NCBI RefSeq assembly: GCF_019311235.1
Contig: NZ_JAHWDF010000004.1
Coordinates: 62,001-126,000, forward strand
DNA length: 64,000 bases
Direction: 5' to 3'
Origin: Mesonia aestuariivivens
GTDB taxonomy: Bacteria > Bacteroidota > Bacteroidia > Flavobacteriales > Flavobacteriaceae
Made by a program: the position numbers and the translations under genes. The notes under the pieces were generated by a model, which did no database searches, was not told the DNA's origin, and saw nothing but the letters and a program-made list of their open reading frames with translations. Positions 42,798 to 50,385 of the stretch are shown here, in pieces; positions within the stretch are counted from its first letter, which is position 1; every line of letters begins with the position of its first letter.

Positions 42798-43225
42798 TTA
42801 AATTTAAATCACTATTTATCGTTCTTTTTCTAGTCTGTTTCACCTATAGTTGCAACGAGATAAAAGAAAAAGATTTACAGAATTTAGAAGGCTATTGGGA
42901 AATAAAAAAAGTAGCTAAAGAAAATGGTAAAGAAAAAATTTACAAGTTCAATGAAACGGTAGACTTTATTGAATTTAATGACCAAAAAGGAGTTAGAACT
43001 AAAGTAAAACCAACATTAGATGGAGAGTTTTTCGCTACCAATGATGCCGAGGCTTTTAGTATTTCTAAAGAAAATAATCAGTGGATTTTTCACTACCACA
43101 CTGAAATGGATGATTGGGATGAAACCCTTTTAAAATTAGATAAAGATGAACTTAAAGTAAAAAACAAACAAGATATAATTTATACCTACCAACGCTTTAA
43201 CGGATATTTAGATGGCAAGAAATGA
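42794..43225 (+). CDS. Lipocalin-like lipoprotein, function unknown
   Basis: 143 residues: lipoprotein signal with lipidated Cys20 (FTYSC), then a compact beta-rich domain beginning [10 protein letters not shown] and ending IIYTYQRF, similar to the lipocalin-like lipoproteins of Bacteroidota. No catalytic motif. It sits between recF (4-base overlap) and the DciA-like gene (14-base overlap), so it is translated with DNA-metabolism genes although it is predicted to be extracytoplasmic; this placement is common in flavobacteria. Confidence 0.75.
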   Translation: MIKFKSLFIVLFLVCFTYSCNEIKEKDLQNLEGYWEIKKVAKENGKEKIYKFNETVDFIEFNDQKGVRTKVKPTLDGEFFATNDAEAFSISKENNQWIFHYHTEMDDWDETLLKLDKDELKVKNKQDIIYTYQRFNGYLDGKK

Positions 43226-43505
43226 TGAACACCAATCAATAAGTGATGTACTCAAAAATTTTGTAGATAAAAACCGACTTCAAAAAGGTTTAGATCGTAT
43301 AAATGTAAAAGAAGTGTGGCAATCTGAAATGGGACCCGCTATTAACAAATACACCACTTCAATTCAATTAAATAATGATACACTTTATGTAGAATTAAGT
43401 TCATCTGTTCTAAGGGAAGAACTAAGCTACGGTAAAGAAAAAATCATCAAAAGGATGAACGAAGAATTAGGTAAAGATTTGGTAAAAAAGTTAGTTTTAA
43501 GATAA
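43212..43505 (+). CDS. DUF721/DciA-family protein
   Basis: 97 residues, cytoplasmic, DUF721 (DciA-like) domain: ISDVLKNFVDKNRLQKGLDRINVKEVWQ then a KH-like part with TLYVELSSSVLREELSYGKEKII. DciA proteins help load the replicative helicase in bacteria lacking DnaC; here it is inferred from family and recF neighbourhood. It overlaps the lipoprotein gene by 14 bases. A strong terminator follows 27 bases after the stop. Confidence 0.85.
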   Translation: MARNDEHQSISDVLKNFVDKNRLQKGLDRINVKEVWQSEMGPAINKYTTSIQLNNDTLYVELSSSVLREELSYGKEKIIKRMNEELGKDLVKKLVLR

Positions 43506-43532
43506 TTAGCAAACCTTAAAACCTAATAAATA

Positions 43533-43566
43533 AAAAAAGCTCGTTAGAAAACTAACGAGCTTTTTT
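43533..43566. terminator. Bidirectional terminator between the DciA-like gene and ndk
   Basis: A-run, stem AGCTCGTTAG / CTAACGAGCT, loop AAAA, then a T-run; serves both convergent genes. Confidence 0.92.
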
Positions 43567-43582
43567 ATCTAACTAAAATTAT

Positions 43583-44002
43583 TTAGAATTGCTCTCTTCC
43601 AGCAAAGTGAAAAGCACCTTCAATTTGTGCATTCTCATCGCTATCACTTCCGTGAACAGCATTTTCACCAATAGAAGTTGCATATTTTTTTCTAATTGTC
43701 CCTTCTGCCGCATCTTCTGGGTTAGTTGCGCCTATTAAAGTTCTAAAATCTTCAACAGCATTTTCTTTTTCAAGAATAGCAGCAACAATAGGTCCACGAG
43801 TCATAAATTCTACCAACTCTCCAAAAAACGGACGCTCGCTATGTACTGCGTAAAATTTTTCAGCATCACGAGTTGTCATGTGTGTTAATTTCATCGCTAC
43901 AATTTTAAAGCCTGAAGCTGTAACCTGTTCTAATATTCCACCAATATGACCGTTTTCAACTGCATCTGGCTTAATCATTGTGAATGTTCTATTTCCTGAC
44001 AT
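43583..44002 (-). CDS. ndk: Nucleoside diphosphate kinase
   Basis: Transfers gamma-phosphate from ATP to NDPs through phospho-His117 ([12 protein letters not shown]). 139 residues, the standard length, with [30 protein letters not shown] and [18 protein letters not shown]. Single-gene transcription unit with its own -7 element and a terminator shared with the opposite strand. Confidence 0.97.
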   Translation of the reverse strand: MSGNRTFTMIKPDAVENGHIGGILEQVTASGFKIVAMKLTHMTTRDAEKFYAVHSERPFFGELVEFMTRGPIVAAILEKENAVEDFRTLIGATNPEDAAEGTIRKKYATSIGENAVHGSDSDENAQIEGAFHFAGREQF

Positions 44003-44024
44003 GATGATTTTTTTAAATTTGCTG

Positions 44025-44032
44025 CAAAAATA
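44025..44032 (-). promoter_or_regulatory. -7 element of ndk
   Basis: TATTTTTG on the minus strand, exact TAnnTTTG, 22 bases before the ndk start codon. Confidence 0.45.
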
Positions 44033-44131
44033 ATCAAATCCTTGGTAATACCTAAACTTCTAACATTTTAATAAACAAGCTAAGAAAAAAAATAAATGTA
44101 AGAAATATTATAAATTGTATATTCGTGAGCT

Positions 44132-45154
44132 ATGAAATCAACAGAAATTAAAGAAATTAAATCACTATTAACCACACCCAAAAAAATAGTGATCGTTCCT
44201 CATAAAAATCCTGATGGAGATGCGATTGGCTCTACATTAGCGCTTTGTGACTTTTTAAAAAGCAAAAAACATGATGCGGTAGTGATTGCTCCCAATGATT
44301 ATCCTGAATTTTTAAAGTGGGTTCCGGGTCAAGAAAATGTTCTAATTTTTGATAAAAATCAAAACGAAGCTAAAAGTAAAATTCAAGAAGCAGAAATAAT
44401 TTTCACCTTAGATTTTAACCATTTTTCTAGAACAGGTTTAATGGAAGAGGTATTGAGCAAGACGACCACCACCTACATTATGATTGATCATCATCAACAA
44501 CCAGATGATTATGCTAACTATACCTATAGTGATGTAAGTTGTTCTTCAACTTGTGAGATGGTGTATAATTTTATCGATATGTTAGATGAAACTACATTGA
44601 TTTCACCTGAAGCAGCGAGTGCTTTGTATTTAGGTATAATGACAGATACTGGTTCATTTCGGTTTTCTTCTACCACTAGCAAAACACATCGCGTTATTGC
44701 AAATTTAATAGATAAAGGGGCGAAAAATGCTATAATTCATCAAGATACTTTTGATAATAATTCTTACGAGCGGATGCAATTATTAGGTGTAGCGTTAAAT
44801 AATATGAAGATTTGCGCAGCATATAAAACTGCTTATATTACCCTATCTCAAGAAGAATTAGACCAATATCATTTTAAAAAAGGAGACACCGAAGGTTTTG
44901 TAAATTATAGTTTAGGAATAAAAGGAATAATTTTTGCCGCTATTTTTATTGAAAATAAAGCAGACCAAATCATAAAAATATCTTTACGTTCTAAAGGTAA
45001 TTTTGATGTAAATCAATTTGCTCGAGAACATTTTCATGGTGGCGGTCATATTAATGCTGCAGGAGGAAGAAGCGATTTAAATCTAGTAGAAACCACTCAA
45101 AAATTTGAAAAACTCCTACCTGATTATGAAAAAGAACTAAAAGATGAAGCATAA
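44132..45154 (+). CDS. DHH/DHHA1 phosphoesterase (NrnA-like)
   Basis: Bifunctional oligoribonuclease / 3'-phosphoadenosine 5'-phosphate phosphatase type, 340 residues. DHH domain: HKNPDGDAIGSTLA, TLDFNHFSRTG, and Asp119-His120-His121; DHHA1 domain with FHGGGHINAAGGR at about 304-317. It degrades nanoRNAs and dephosphorylates pAp. Cytoplasmic, two-metal enzyme. It overlaps gldI by 11 bases. TATATTCG at 44118-44125 is a one-mismatch -7 element. Confidence 0.92.
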   Translation: MKSTEIKEIKSLLTTPKKIVIVPHKNPDGDAIGSTLALCDFLKSKKHDAVVIAPNDYPEFLKWVPGQENVLIFDKNQNEAKSKIQEAEIIFTLDFNHFSRTGLMEEVLSKTTTTYIMIDHHQQPDDYANYTYSDVSCSSTCEMVYNFIDMLDETTLISPEAASALYLGIMTDTGSFRFSSTTSKTHRVIANLIDKGAKNAIIHQDTFDNNSYERMQLLGVALNNMKICAAYKTAYITLSQEELDQYHFKKGDTEGFVNYSLGIKGIIFAAIFIENKADQIIKISLRSKGNFDVNQFAREHFHGGGHINAAGGRSDLNLVETTQKFEKLLPDYEKELKDEA

Positions 45155-45695
45155 GTTATTAATTATTAGTCTTGCTTTTCTAGCATTAGCTAGTTGCAAA
45201 ACACCAGAAGCAAGAAAACCAGTTTCTCAAAATTCTGGTTCATTTTTTAAAGAATCGGTGAAGAGAAATCAACAACTAGTAGCACAAGAAGAAGAACGTA
45301 TTTCAGAAATCATTCAAAAAGATACTGCTCATAACTACATTTCTTCTAGTGACGGCTTTTGGTATTATTACAATCAGAAGTCCACTCAAGATAGCATTTC
45401 TCCAGATTATGGAGATTTAGTAAATTTTAATTATAATATTTCTACCTTAGAAGGAACTTCTATTTACTCTACAGAAGAAATTGGAACACGAGAATATAAA
45501 ATTGATCAGGAAAACGTTTTTAATGGTCTTAGACAAGGCTTAAAGATGATGAAAGAAGGAGAAACACTTACCTTTTTATTTCCTTCACATAAAGCTTTTG
45601 GTTATTATGGTGATAACGAAAAAATTGGTAGAAATGTACCCATTAAATCTACCATTACACTTAATAAAATTACAAAGGAAGATAAATTAAATTAA
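45144..45695 (+). CDS. gldI: Gliding-motility-associated peptidyl-prolyl isomerase GldI
   Basis: 183-residue lipoprotein (lipidated Cys18 in LASC) with a C-terminal FKBP-type PPIase domain (about 85-180: YGDLVNFNYNISTLEGTSIY, FNGLRQGLKMMKEGETLTFLFPSHKAFGYYGD, IGRNVPIKSTITL). In Flavobacterium johnsoniae GldI is required for gliding, probably by folding machinery proteins. Several key FKBP aromatic residues are altered, as in other GldI proteins. Cotranscribed with the NrnA-like gene and the PPIase fusion (20-base gap). Confidence 0.9.
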   Translation: MKHKLLIISLAFLALASCKTPEARKPVSQNSGSFFKESVKRNQQLVAQEEERISEIIQKDTAHNYISSSDGFWYYYNQKSTQDSISPDYGDLVNFNYNISTLEGTSIYSTEEIGTREYKIDQENVFNGLRQGLKMMKEGETLTFLFPSHKAFGYYGDNEKIGRNVPIKSTITLNKITKEDKLN

Positions 45696-45715
45696 AACCA
45701 GAATACAAATACAAT

Positions 45716-46765
45716 ATGAAAAAACAGACCTTACTTTTATTGTTAGCAGTTGCATTTAGCGCTATTGCTTGTCAGAAAGAGCAATACCCAGAATTGAAAG
45801 ATGGGATGTACGCCGAATTTAAAACGAATAAAGGAACTTTTGTTGCTGAACTTTTTTACAAAGCAACACCTATTACTGTTGCCAATTTTGTTTCTTTAGC
45901 TGAAGGTGAAAACCAAATGGTAGACTCTACTTACAAAGGGGAAAAATTCTACAATGGGTTAACCTTTCATCGTATTATCAAAGATTTCATGATTCAAGGT
46001 GGTGATCCTGAAGGAACTGGTCAAGGTGGTCCAGGCTATAAATTTCCAGATGAATTTAACGATTCACTTGTTCATGATAAAAAAGGAATTTTATCGATGG
46101 CTAACGCTGGTCCTGGCACTAATGGAAGTCAATTTTTTATCACCTTAAAACCTACTCCACATTTAAATAACAGACATAGCGTTTTTGGAGAAATTGTAAA
46201 AGGAGAAGAAGTTGTAGATTCTATAGGTAACCTAGAAACTGCTCAACGTGATAAACCTGTTGAAGATGTGGTAATGCAAGAGGTAAACATTATTAGAAAA
46301 GGACAAGATGCCAAATCTTTTGATGCACCAATGGTTTTTAAACAAGAGTTAGACAGAGTTGAAGAGAAAAAAGAAGATGCCAAGAAAGCTTTACAAGAAG
46401 AATTAGAAAATCTTAGTAAAGGTTACAAGAAAACAGATAGCGGCTTACGATATAAAGTAACTGAAGCTAACGAAGATGGAGCTATACCTAAAAAAGGACA
46501 AAAAATTAAAGTTCATTACACAGGTATGTTTACCGATGGTAAGAAATTTGACTCTTCTGTAGATAGAGGTGAACCTATAGAAATTCCTTTAGGAATGGGA
46601 AGAGTTATCCCAGGTTGGGATGAAGGTTTACAACTTTTAAAAACTGGAGAGAAAGCTAGATTTGTAATTCCTCCACATTTAGGTTACGGAGAGCGTGGTT
46701 ACGGACCAATACCTGCTAATTCTATTTTAATTTTTGATGTAGAATTGGTAAGTATAGAAGAGTAA
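45716..46765 (+). CDS. Cyclophilin-FKBP fusion peptidyl-prolyl isomerase lipoprotein
   Basis: 349 residues carrying two unrelated prolyl-isomerase folds. Lipidated Cys19 (AIAC). Cyclophilin about 30-195: FHRIIKDFMIQGGDPEGTGQGGPGYKF, NAGPGTNGSQFFITLKPTPHLNNRHSVFGEI. A charged coiled-coil linker about 205-235, then FKBP about 245-349: KVHYTGMFTDGKKFDSSVDRGEP, PLGMGRVIPGWDEGLQ, LGYGERGYGPIPANSILIFDVEL. Both active sites look complete. Predicted periplasmic, perhaps assisting outer-membrane or gliding/secretion proteins together with GldI. A terminator follows. Confidence 0.94.
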   Translation: MKKQTLLLLLAVAFSAIACQKEQYPELKDGMYAEFKTNKGTFVAELFYKATPITVANFVSLAEGENQMVDSTYKGEKFYNGLTFHRIIKDFMIQGGDPEGTGQGGPGYKFPDEFNDSLVHDKKGILSMANAGPGTNGSQFFITLKPTPHLNNRHSVFGEIVKGEEVVDSIGNLETAQRDKPVEDVVMQEVNIIRKGQDAKSFDAPMVFKQELDRVEEKKEDAKKALQEELENLSKGYKKTDSGLRYKVTEANEDGAIPKKGQKIKVHYTGMFTDGKKFDSSVDRGEPIEIPLGMGRVIPGWDEGLQLLKTGEKARFVIPPHLGYGERGYGPIPANSILIFDVELVSIEE

Positions 46766-46789
46766 ACTTTTAGAGAATTTATTCCATAT

Positions 46790-46820
46790 AAAAGCCCTTA
46801 TCGTAACGATAAGGGCTTTT
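46790..46820. terminator. Bidirectional terminator after the PPIase fusion gene
   Basis: Perfect stem AAAAGCCCTTATCG / CGATAAGGGCTTTT with loop TAA, between convergent genes. Confidence 0.93.
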
Positions 46821-46851
46821 ACTTTTCATAGCAATTTTTAAAAAGTTATAA

Positions 46852-47037
46852 TTATAACTTCTCAATTTCTTTCTGTAATTCTTCTTTAGATTTTCCTGTC
46901 TTTTCTTGAAGACGACCAAGCATTTCATCAAACTTACCTTCAGAATAAGTTACATCATCATCAGTAACATTTCCGTACTTTTGTTTAAAATTACCTTTTA
47001 TTTGGTTCCATTTACCTTCTAATTCCATCTTATTCAT
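46852..47037 (-). CDS. CsbD-family stress-response protein
   Basis: 61 residues, hydrophilic, CsbD family: ELEGKWNQIKGNFKQKYGNVTDDD and GRLQEKTGKSKEELQKEI. In Bacillus csbD is a general stress (sigma-B) gene; E. coli YjbJ is related. Intrinsically flexible, cytoplasmic, molecular role unknown. Stand-alone gene facing the PPIase fusion with a shared terminator. Confidence 0.92.
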   Translation of the reverse strand: MNKMELEGKWNQIKGNFKQKYGNVTDDDVTYSEGKFDEMLGRLQEKTGKSKEELQKEIEKL

Positions 47038-47083
47038 AGCTTTTAGTTTTTGTTGTTTAACAATGATTAAATTTACAATCTAA

Positions 47084-48253
47084 ATGGCTAATGCTATGCT
47101 AAAGAAATCCCATTTTATTCTTAAGGCTTTGTTATATTCTTATTTTCATAAAACAAGAATTCTCTCTTTAATCAGCGTTTGTTTAATATTGATAGGGTGT
47201 GGAGCAGGAAAACCAAAATCTTCAGCTTCTATTCAAATTAATTATTTGGATGATTATATTATTCCCGCAGATTTTAATTTTAAAAGAACAAGAATAGGCG
47301 GTTTAAGCGGAATTGATTTTGATGGCAAATATTATTATGTAGTTTGCGATTCTCCGTCCAATCCAAGATTTTATCAAATAAAGATTAAAATAAATCAGAA
47401 AAAAATTGACACCATAACATTTAAAAAGTTAATTGAACTAAATCTAGCATCTTCTTTTATAGCCAATAACATTTTCGATTTAGAATCTATACTTTACACT
47501 ACAGAAAATGATGAATTTATTCTTAGCAGCGAAGGAGCTATAAATCATCATAAAAACCCATCGATCATTAAAGTAGATAACTCAGGTAATTACCTGTCTC
47601 AATATTCCCTTCCCTCCTATTTTACTGTTGAAGACAAACAACACCCTAGAAATAATGGTGTTTTTGAAGGACTATCACATGCAATAAACACTAAAGGCAT
47701 TTGGTCTTCTACAGAACTGCCTTTAACTAAAGACGGACCTCAACCTCAGCTTTACCGCACCAAATCTCCTGTAAGATTTACCTATTTTAATAAACAACTA
47801 AAACCTGAATTTCAATTTTCTTATTTGTTAGCGCCTATCCAAAAGTTACCCTATTTACCGTTTCATATTAACGGAGTTACCGATATTTTAGAGATTTCAC
47901 CTAAACAATTTTTAGTTTTAGAACGTTCTTTTTCTGCAGGCAGAGGAAAACGATCTTATGATGTTTTGTTATTTAAAGCAGATGCTTCGCAAGCAACAAA
48001 TACATTATCTATAAAACAGCTAAAAGGTAAAATGAAAGAAAAGGTAATTCCTGCTCAAAAAGAATTCCTTTTTAATTTTAAATCGATTAAGAAAAAATTG
48101 AAAGAAAATAAGATTGATAATATAGAGGGAATTTGCTTTGGACCACAACTAGCGAACGGAAACGCAACTATTTTTGTAATTTCAGACAACAACTTCAGTA
48201 GTTTTATGCAACAATTAAACCAAGTGATTTGGTTAGAACTTCAATTAAAATAA
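47084..48253 (+). CDS. Esterase-like-activity-of-phytase family lipoprotein
   Basis: 389 residues from ATG 47084; ATG 47096 (MLKKSHF) is an alternative start. A late lipobox LIGC (about residue 39) follows an unusually long basic N-terminus. The rest is a beta-propeller-like domain of the phytase-like family (PF13449 type): RIGGLSGIDFDGKYYYVVCDS, NNGVFEGLSHAINTKGIWSSTE and DNIEGICFGPQLANGNATIFVISDNNF. Members may hydrolyse phosphate or carboxylic esters; substrate unknown. Stand-alone gene, 70 bases before the histidine phosphatase. Confidence 0.8.
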   Translation: MANAMLKKSHFILKALLYSYFHKTRILSLISVCLILIGCGAGKPKSSASIQINYLDDYIIPADFNFKRTRIGGLSGIDFDGKYYYVVCDSPSNPRFYQIKIKINQKKIDTITFKKLIELNLASSFIANNIFDLESILYTTENDEFILSSEGAINHHKNPSIIKVDNSGNYLSQYSLPSYFTVEDKQHPRNNGVFEGLSHAINTKGIWSSTELPLTKDGPQPQLYRTKSPVRFTYFNKQLKPEFQFSYLLAPIQKLPYLPFHINGVTDILEISPKQFLVLERSFSAGRGKRSYDVLLFKADASQATNTLSIKQLKGKMKEKVIPAQKEFLFNFKSIKKKLKENKIDNIEGICFGPQLANGNATIFVISDNNFSSFMQQLNQVIWLELQLK

Positions 48254-48322
48254 TTTATTTAAGTTTCTTTTAATGAGAAGTTATTAAGTATTGCTTAATT
48301 TTAATTCAACTAAATCTAACAC

Positions 48323-48895
48323 ATGAAATATTTATCTTTATTTATTGTATTCTTAAGTTTTATGGGTTGTAAAGAGCAACAAGCAGAAAAAGAAAATGAG
48401 CAGCAAATGGCGACAAAAGAAGCTGAGTTTAATTTTAAACCAAAAGATACTACGGTTTATTATTTTATAAGACACGGCGAAAAAGACCGTGAAGCGAATA
48501 CAGACGATCCGCATTTATTACCTAAAGGTATGCAACGGGCTAACTTTTGGGCTAAAGTTTTAAAAGACAAAGAAATTGATATGGTGTACAGTACTAATTA
48601 TCAGCGAACGTTAGAAACTGCTCGTCCAACCGCAGACCAATTCAACATTAAAATTGAACTCTACAAAGCTAATCACTTATACAGTAAAAATTTTCAGAAG
48701 AAAACAGATGGAAAACATGTTCTTATTGTTGGCCATCAAGACACGACTCCGCAATTCATTAATAAAATTTTAAAAGAAAAAAAATACAGTAGAATTGAAG
48801 ATAATGAAAATTCAAAATTGTTTATCGTCACAATTTATCCGAACGGAAAAAAATCTAGTACGGTAGAACAACACTCGTTACCTAAAAACAATTAA
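48323..48895 (+). CDS. Histidine-phosphatase (phosphoglycerate mutase-like, SixA-type) lipoprotein
   Basis: 190 residues: lipoprotein signal with Cys16 (FMGC), an acidic/Gln-rich linker, then a small histidine-phosphatase domain with the phospho-acceptor motif IRHGEKD, the arginine segment NYQRTLETARPTA and the second histidine in VGHQDTTPQFI. All core residues are present, so it is likely active in the periplasm or on the outer membrane. Substrate unknown. It converges on the DUF6503-type gene with only 17 bases between stops. Confidence 0.85.
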   Translation: MKYLSLFIVFLSFMGCKEQQAEKENEQQMATKEAEFNFKPKDTTVYYFIRHGEKDREANTDDPHLLPKGMQRANFWAKVLKDKEIDMVYSTNYQRTLETARPTADQFNIKIELYKANHLYSKNFQKKTDGKHVLIVGHQDTTPQFINKILKEKKYSRIEDNENSKLFIVTIYPNGKKSSTVEQHSLPKNN

Positions 48896-48912
48896 GATTT
48901 TCAACGCTAAGT

Positions 48913-49734
48913 TTAAGCGCAATTTCTATCGAGCACCGTAACCTTTAAATCTTTATTTTCTATCGTAGAATAAAGCTCTAGCTCATTTTTCTCAAATAAT
49001 TCATCTAAATCTTCTAGATTAGGAGAAGTTCTTGCTTTGGGTTTATAATTTTTATAATCTACAAATCTAATTCCTTCAATTTTGCGAGGATTAATAGCTT
49101 TTCTAAAACGCATTCCTCCTCCGTTTATATGATAGCTATAAGCTAAATAATCTACTTGATATGTATTTTTATTTACCCAATACATGTAGGTATCTTCAAA
49201 ATCTTTACCTCCGTGCTGCTGAGAAAAGTTAACTTGAATCTCGTAGTAAACTTTTCCTTGAATAGAATCTTCTGCAATTAGTTCTTTTCTAACTGTAGGA
49301 TCATTCAATCCAAAAGGTAATTGCACAAAATAATGTACAGAGTTAATAGAATTTCCAACTTCATTTACCATACTATCTTCTAAAAATTCTTCTTCATTAT
49401 TTTTATAATAACTAAAACCAACGTTATTGATGGTTGCTAGAGTTTCATTACCCAAACTATCTTTTTTAATTCTACTAAGCTCAAACATTCCACAGTTGCG
49501 AGTGCTTTTATAAGTAGCATCTCTAAATGTAAATTCTATAGTTGCTGTTTCATACCGATGGCCGCCTGCAGAGTCTATAACCACATTCATAATTTCTGCT
49601 CCTTTCCCACCGTCTTTAGGGACTGGCATTTTAGATGTCTTTGTTTTCACTTCTTCTATCTTTTCATTTTTAGAATCGTTTTTACAAGATGTGAACGCAA
49701 TTACTAATAAAAGAAGTGTATATATTTTTTTCAT
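48913..49734 (-). CDS. DUF6503-type lipoprotein, function unknown
   Basis: 273 residues: lipoprotein signal with Cys17 (FTSC), charged linker, then a beta-rich domain (AEIMNVVIDSAGGHRYETATIEFTFRDA, YEIQVNFSQQHGGKDFEDTYMYWVN, INPRKIEGIRFVDYKNYK) resembling outer-membrane lipoprotein-sorting or LolA-like beta structure. Relatives are often mis-annotated as deoxyribose-phosphate aldolase; there is no aldolase fold or lysine motif here. The DUF6503 assignment is from memory of similar proteins. Single gene, exact -7 element upstream. Confidence 0.65.
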   Translation of the reverse strand: MKKIYTLLLLVIAFTSCKNDSKNEKIEEVKTKTSKMPVPKDGGKGAEIMNVVIDSAGGHRYETATIEFTFRDATYKSTRNCGMFELSRIKKDSLGNETLATINNVGFSYYKNNEEEFLEDSMVNEVGNSINSVHYFVQLPFGLNDPTVRKELIAEDSIQGKVYYEIQVNFSQQHGGKDFEDTYMYWVNKNTYQVDYLAYSYHINGGGMRFRKAINPRKIEGIRFVDYKNYKPKARTSPNLEDLDELFEKNELELYSTIENKDLKVTVLDRNCA

Positions 49735-49758
49735 TATAAAATTTTATTAATTCTACCA

Positions 49759-49766
49759 CAAATGTA
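49759..49766 (-). promoter_or_regulatory. -7 element of the DUF6503-type gene
   Basis: TACATTTG on the minus strand, exact TAnnTTTG, 24 bases before the start codon at 49734. Confidence 0.45.
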
Positions 49767-49820
49767 GAAAAACAACCAACTTTTAAATAGATTTTAAGCA
49801 AATAATTAATAAGAACAATA

Positions 49821-49841
49821 AAATAATTGTAACAATTATTT
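49821..49841. promoter_or_regulatory. 21-base AT-rich palindrome between divergent genes
   Basis: AAATAATTGT-A-ACAATTATTT is a perfect inverted repeat in the spacer shared by the DUF6503-type gene and smpB. It could be an operator or small hairpin; fourteen of its bases (TGTAACAATTATTT) also occur at 33063-33076 before lepB. AT-richness makes chance plausible. Confidence 0.25.
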
Positions 49842-49910
49842 CTTAAAGAAGTCCTATATTACAGAAGAGTTATTCTAAATTGAAAAAAGCTTCCTATTTT
49901 AGCGCTTACT

Positions 49911-50369
49911 ATGGAGAAAAATAAAATCAACATAAAAAATAGGAAGGCCAGATTTCAATATGAGATCCTTGATAAATATGTAGCAGGTATAAAATTGGCT
50001 GGTACAGAAATTAAAGCCATTCGTGAAGGTAAAGCAGGAATAGCTGAAAGTTTTTGTGAATTTCATCGCGGAGAATTGTATGTAATTAACATGCACGTAG
50101 ATGAATATTCTCACGCCACACATTTTAACCATAACCCAAAAAGTGAACGCAAGCTTTTATTAACCAAGCAAGAATTAAGAAAGCTTGAAAAACAAATAAC
50201 CCAGTCTGGGTTAACCATTATTCCGCTCAACTTATTTATTAATGATCGAGGTTTGGCAAAATTAGCAATAGCTCTTTGTAAAGGTAAAAAGACACACGAT
50301 AAACGCGAAACGATTAAAGATCGTGAAAACAAACGTCGTCTTGACCGCATTAAAAAAGACTATAAATAA
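49911..50369 (+). CDS. smpB: SsrA-binding protein SmpB
   Basis: Binds tmRNA for trans-translation rescue of stalled ribosomes. 152 residues with NRKARFQYEILDKYVAGIKLAGTEIKAIR, the SFCEFHRGELYVINMHV segment, and a basic C-terminal tail (KGKKTHDKRETIKDRENKRRLDRIKKDYK) that folds in the ribosome decoding channel. Standard length. No tmRNA gene is seen in the window. It precedes the DUF5686 gene by 16 bases. Confidence 0.96.
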   Translation: MEKNKINIKNRKARFQYEILDKYVAGIKLAGTEIKAIREGKAGIAESFCEFHRGELYVINMHVDEYSHATHFNHNPKSERKLLLTKQELRKLEKQITQSGLTIIPLNLFINDRGLAKLAIALCKGKKTHDKRETIKDRENKRRLDRIKKDYK

Positions 50370-50385
50370 CTAATGCCAACACATT

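Noticed and set aside
48913-49734. Deoxyribose-phosphate aldolase (name common for relatives)
   Set aside because: It is a beta-rich lipoprotein with no aldolase barrel or Schiff-base lysine motif.
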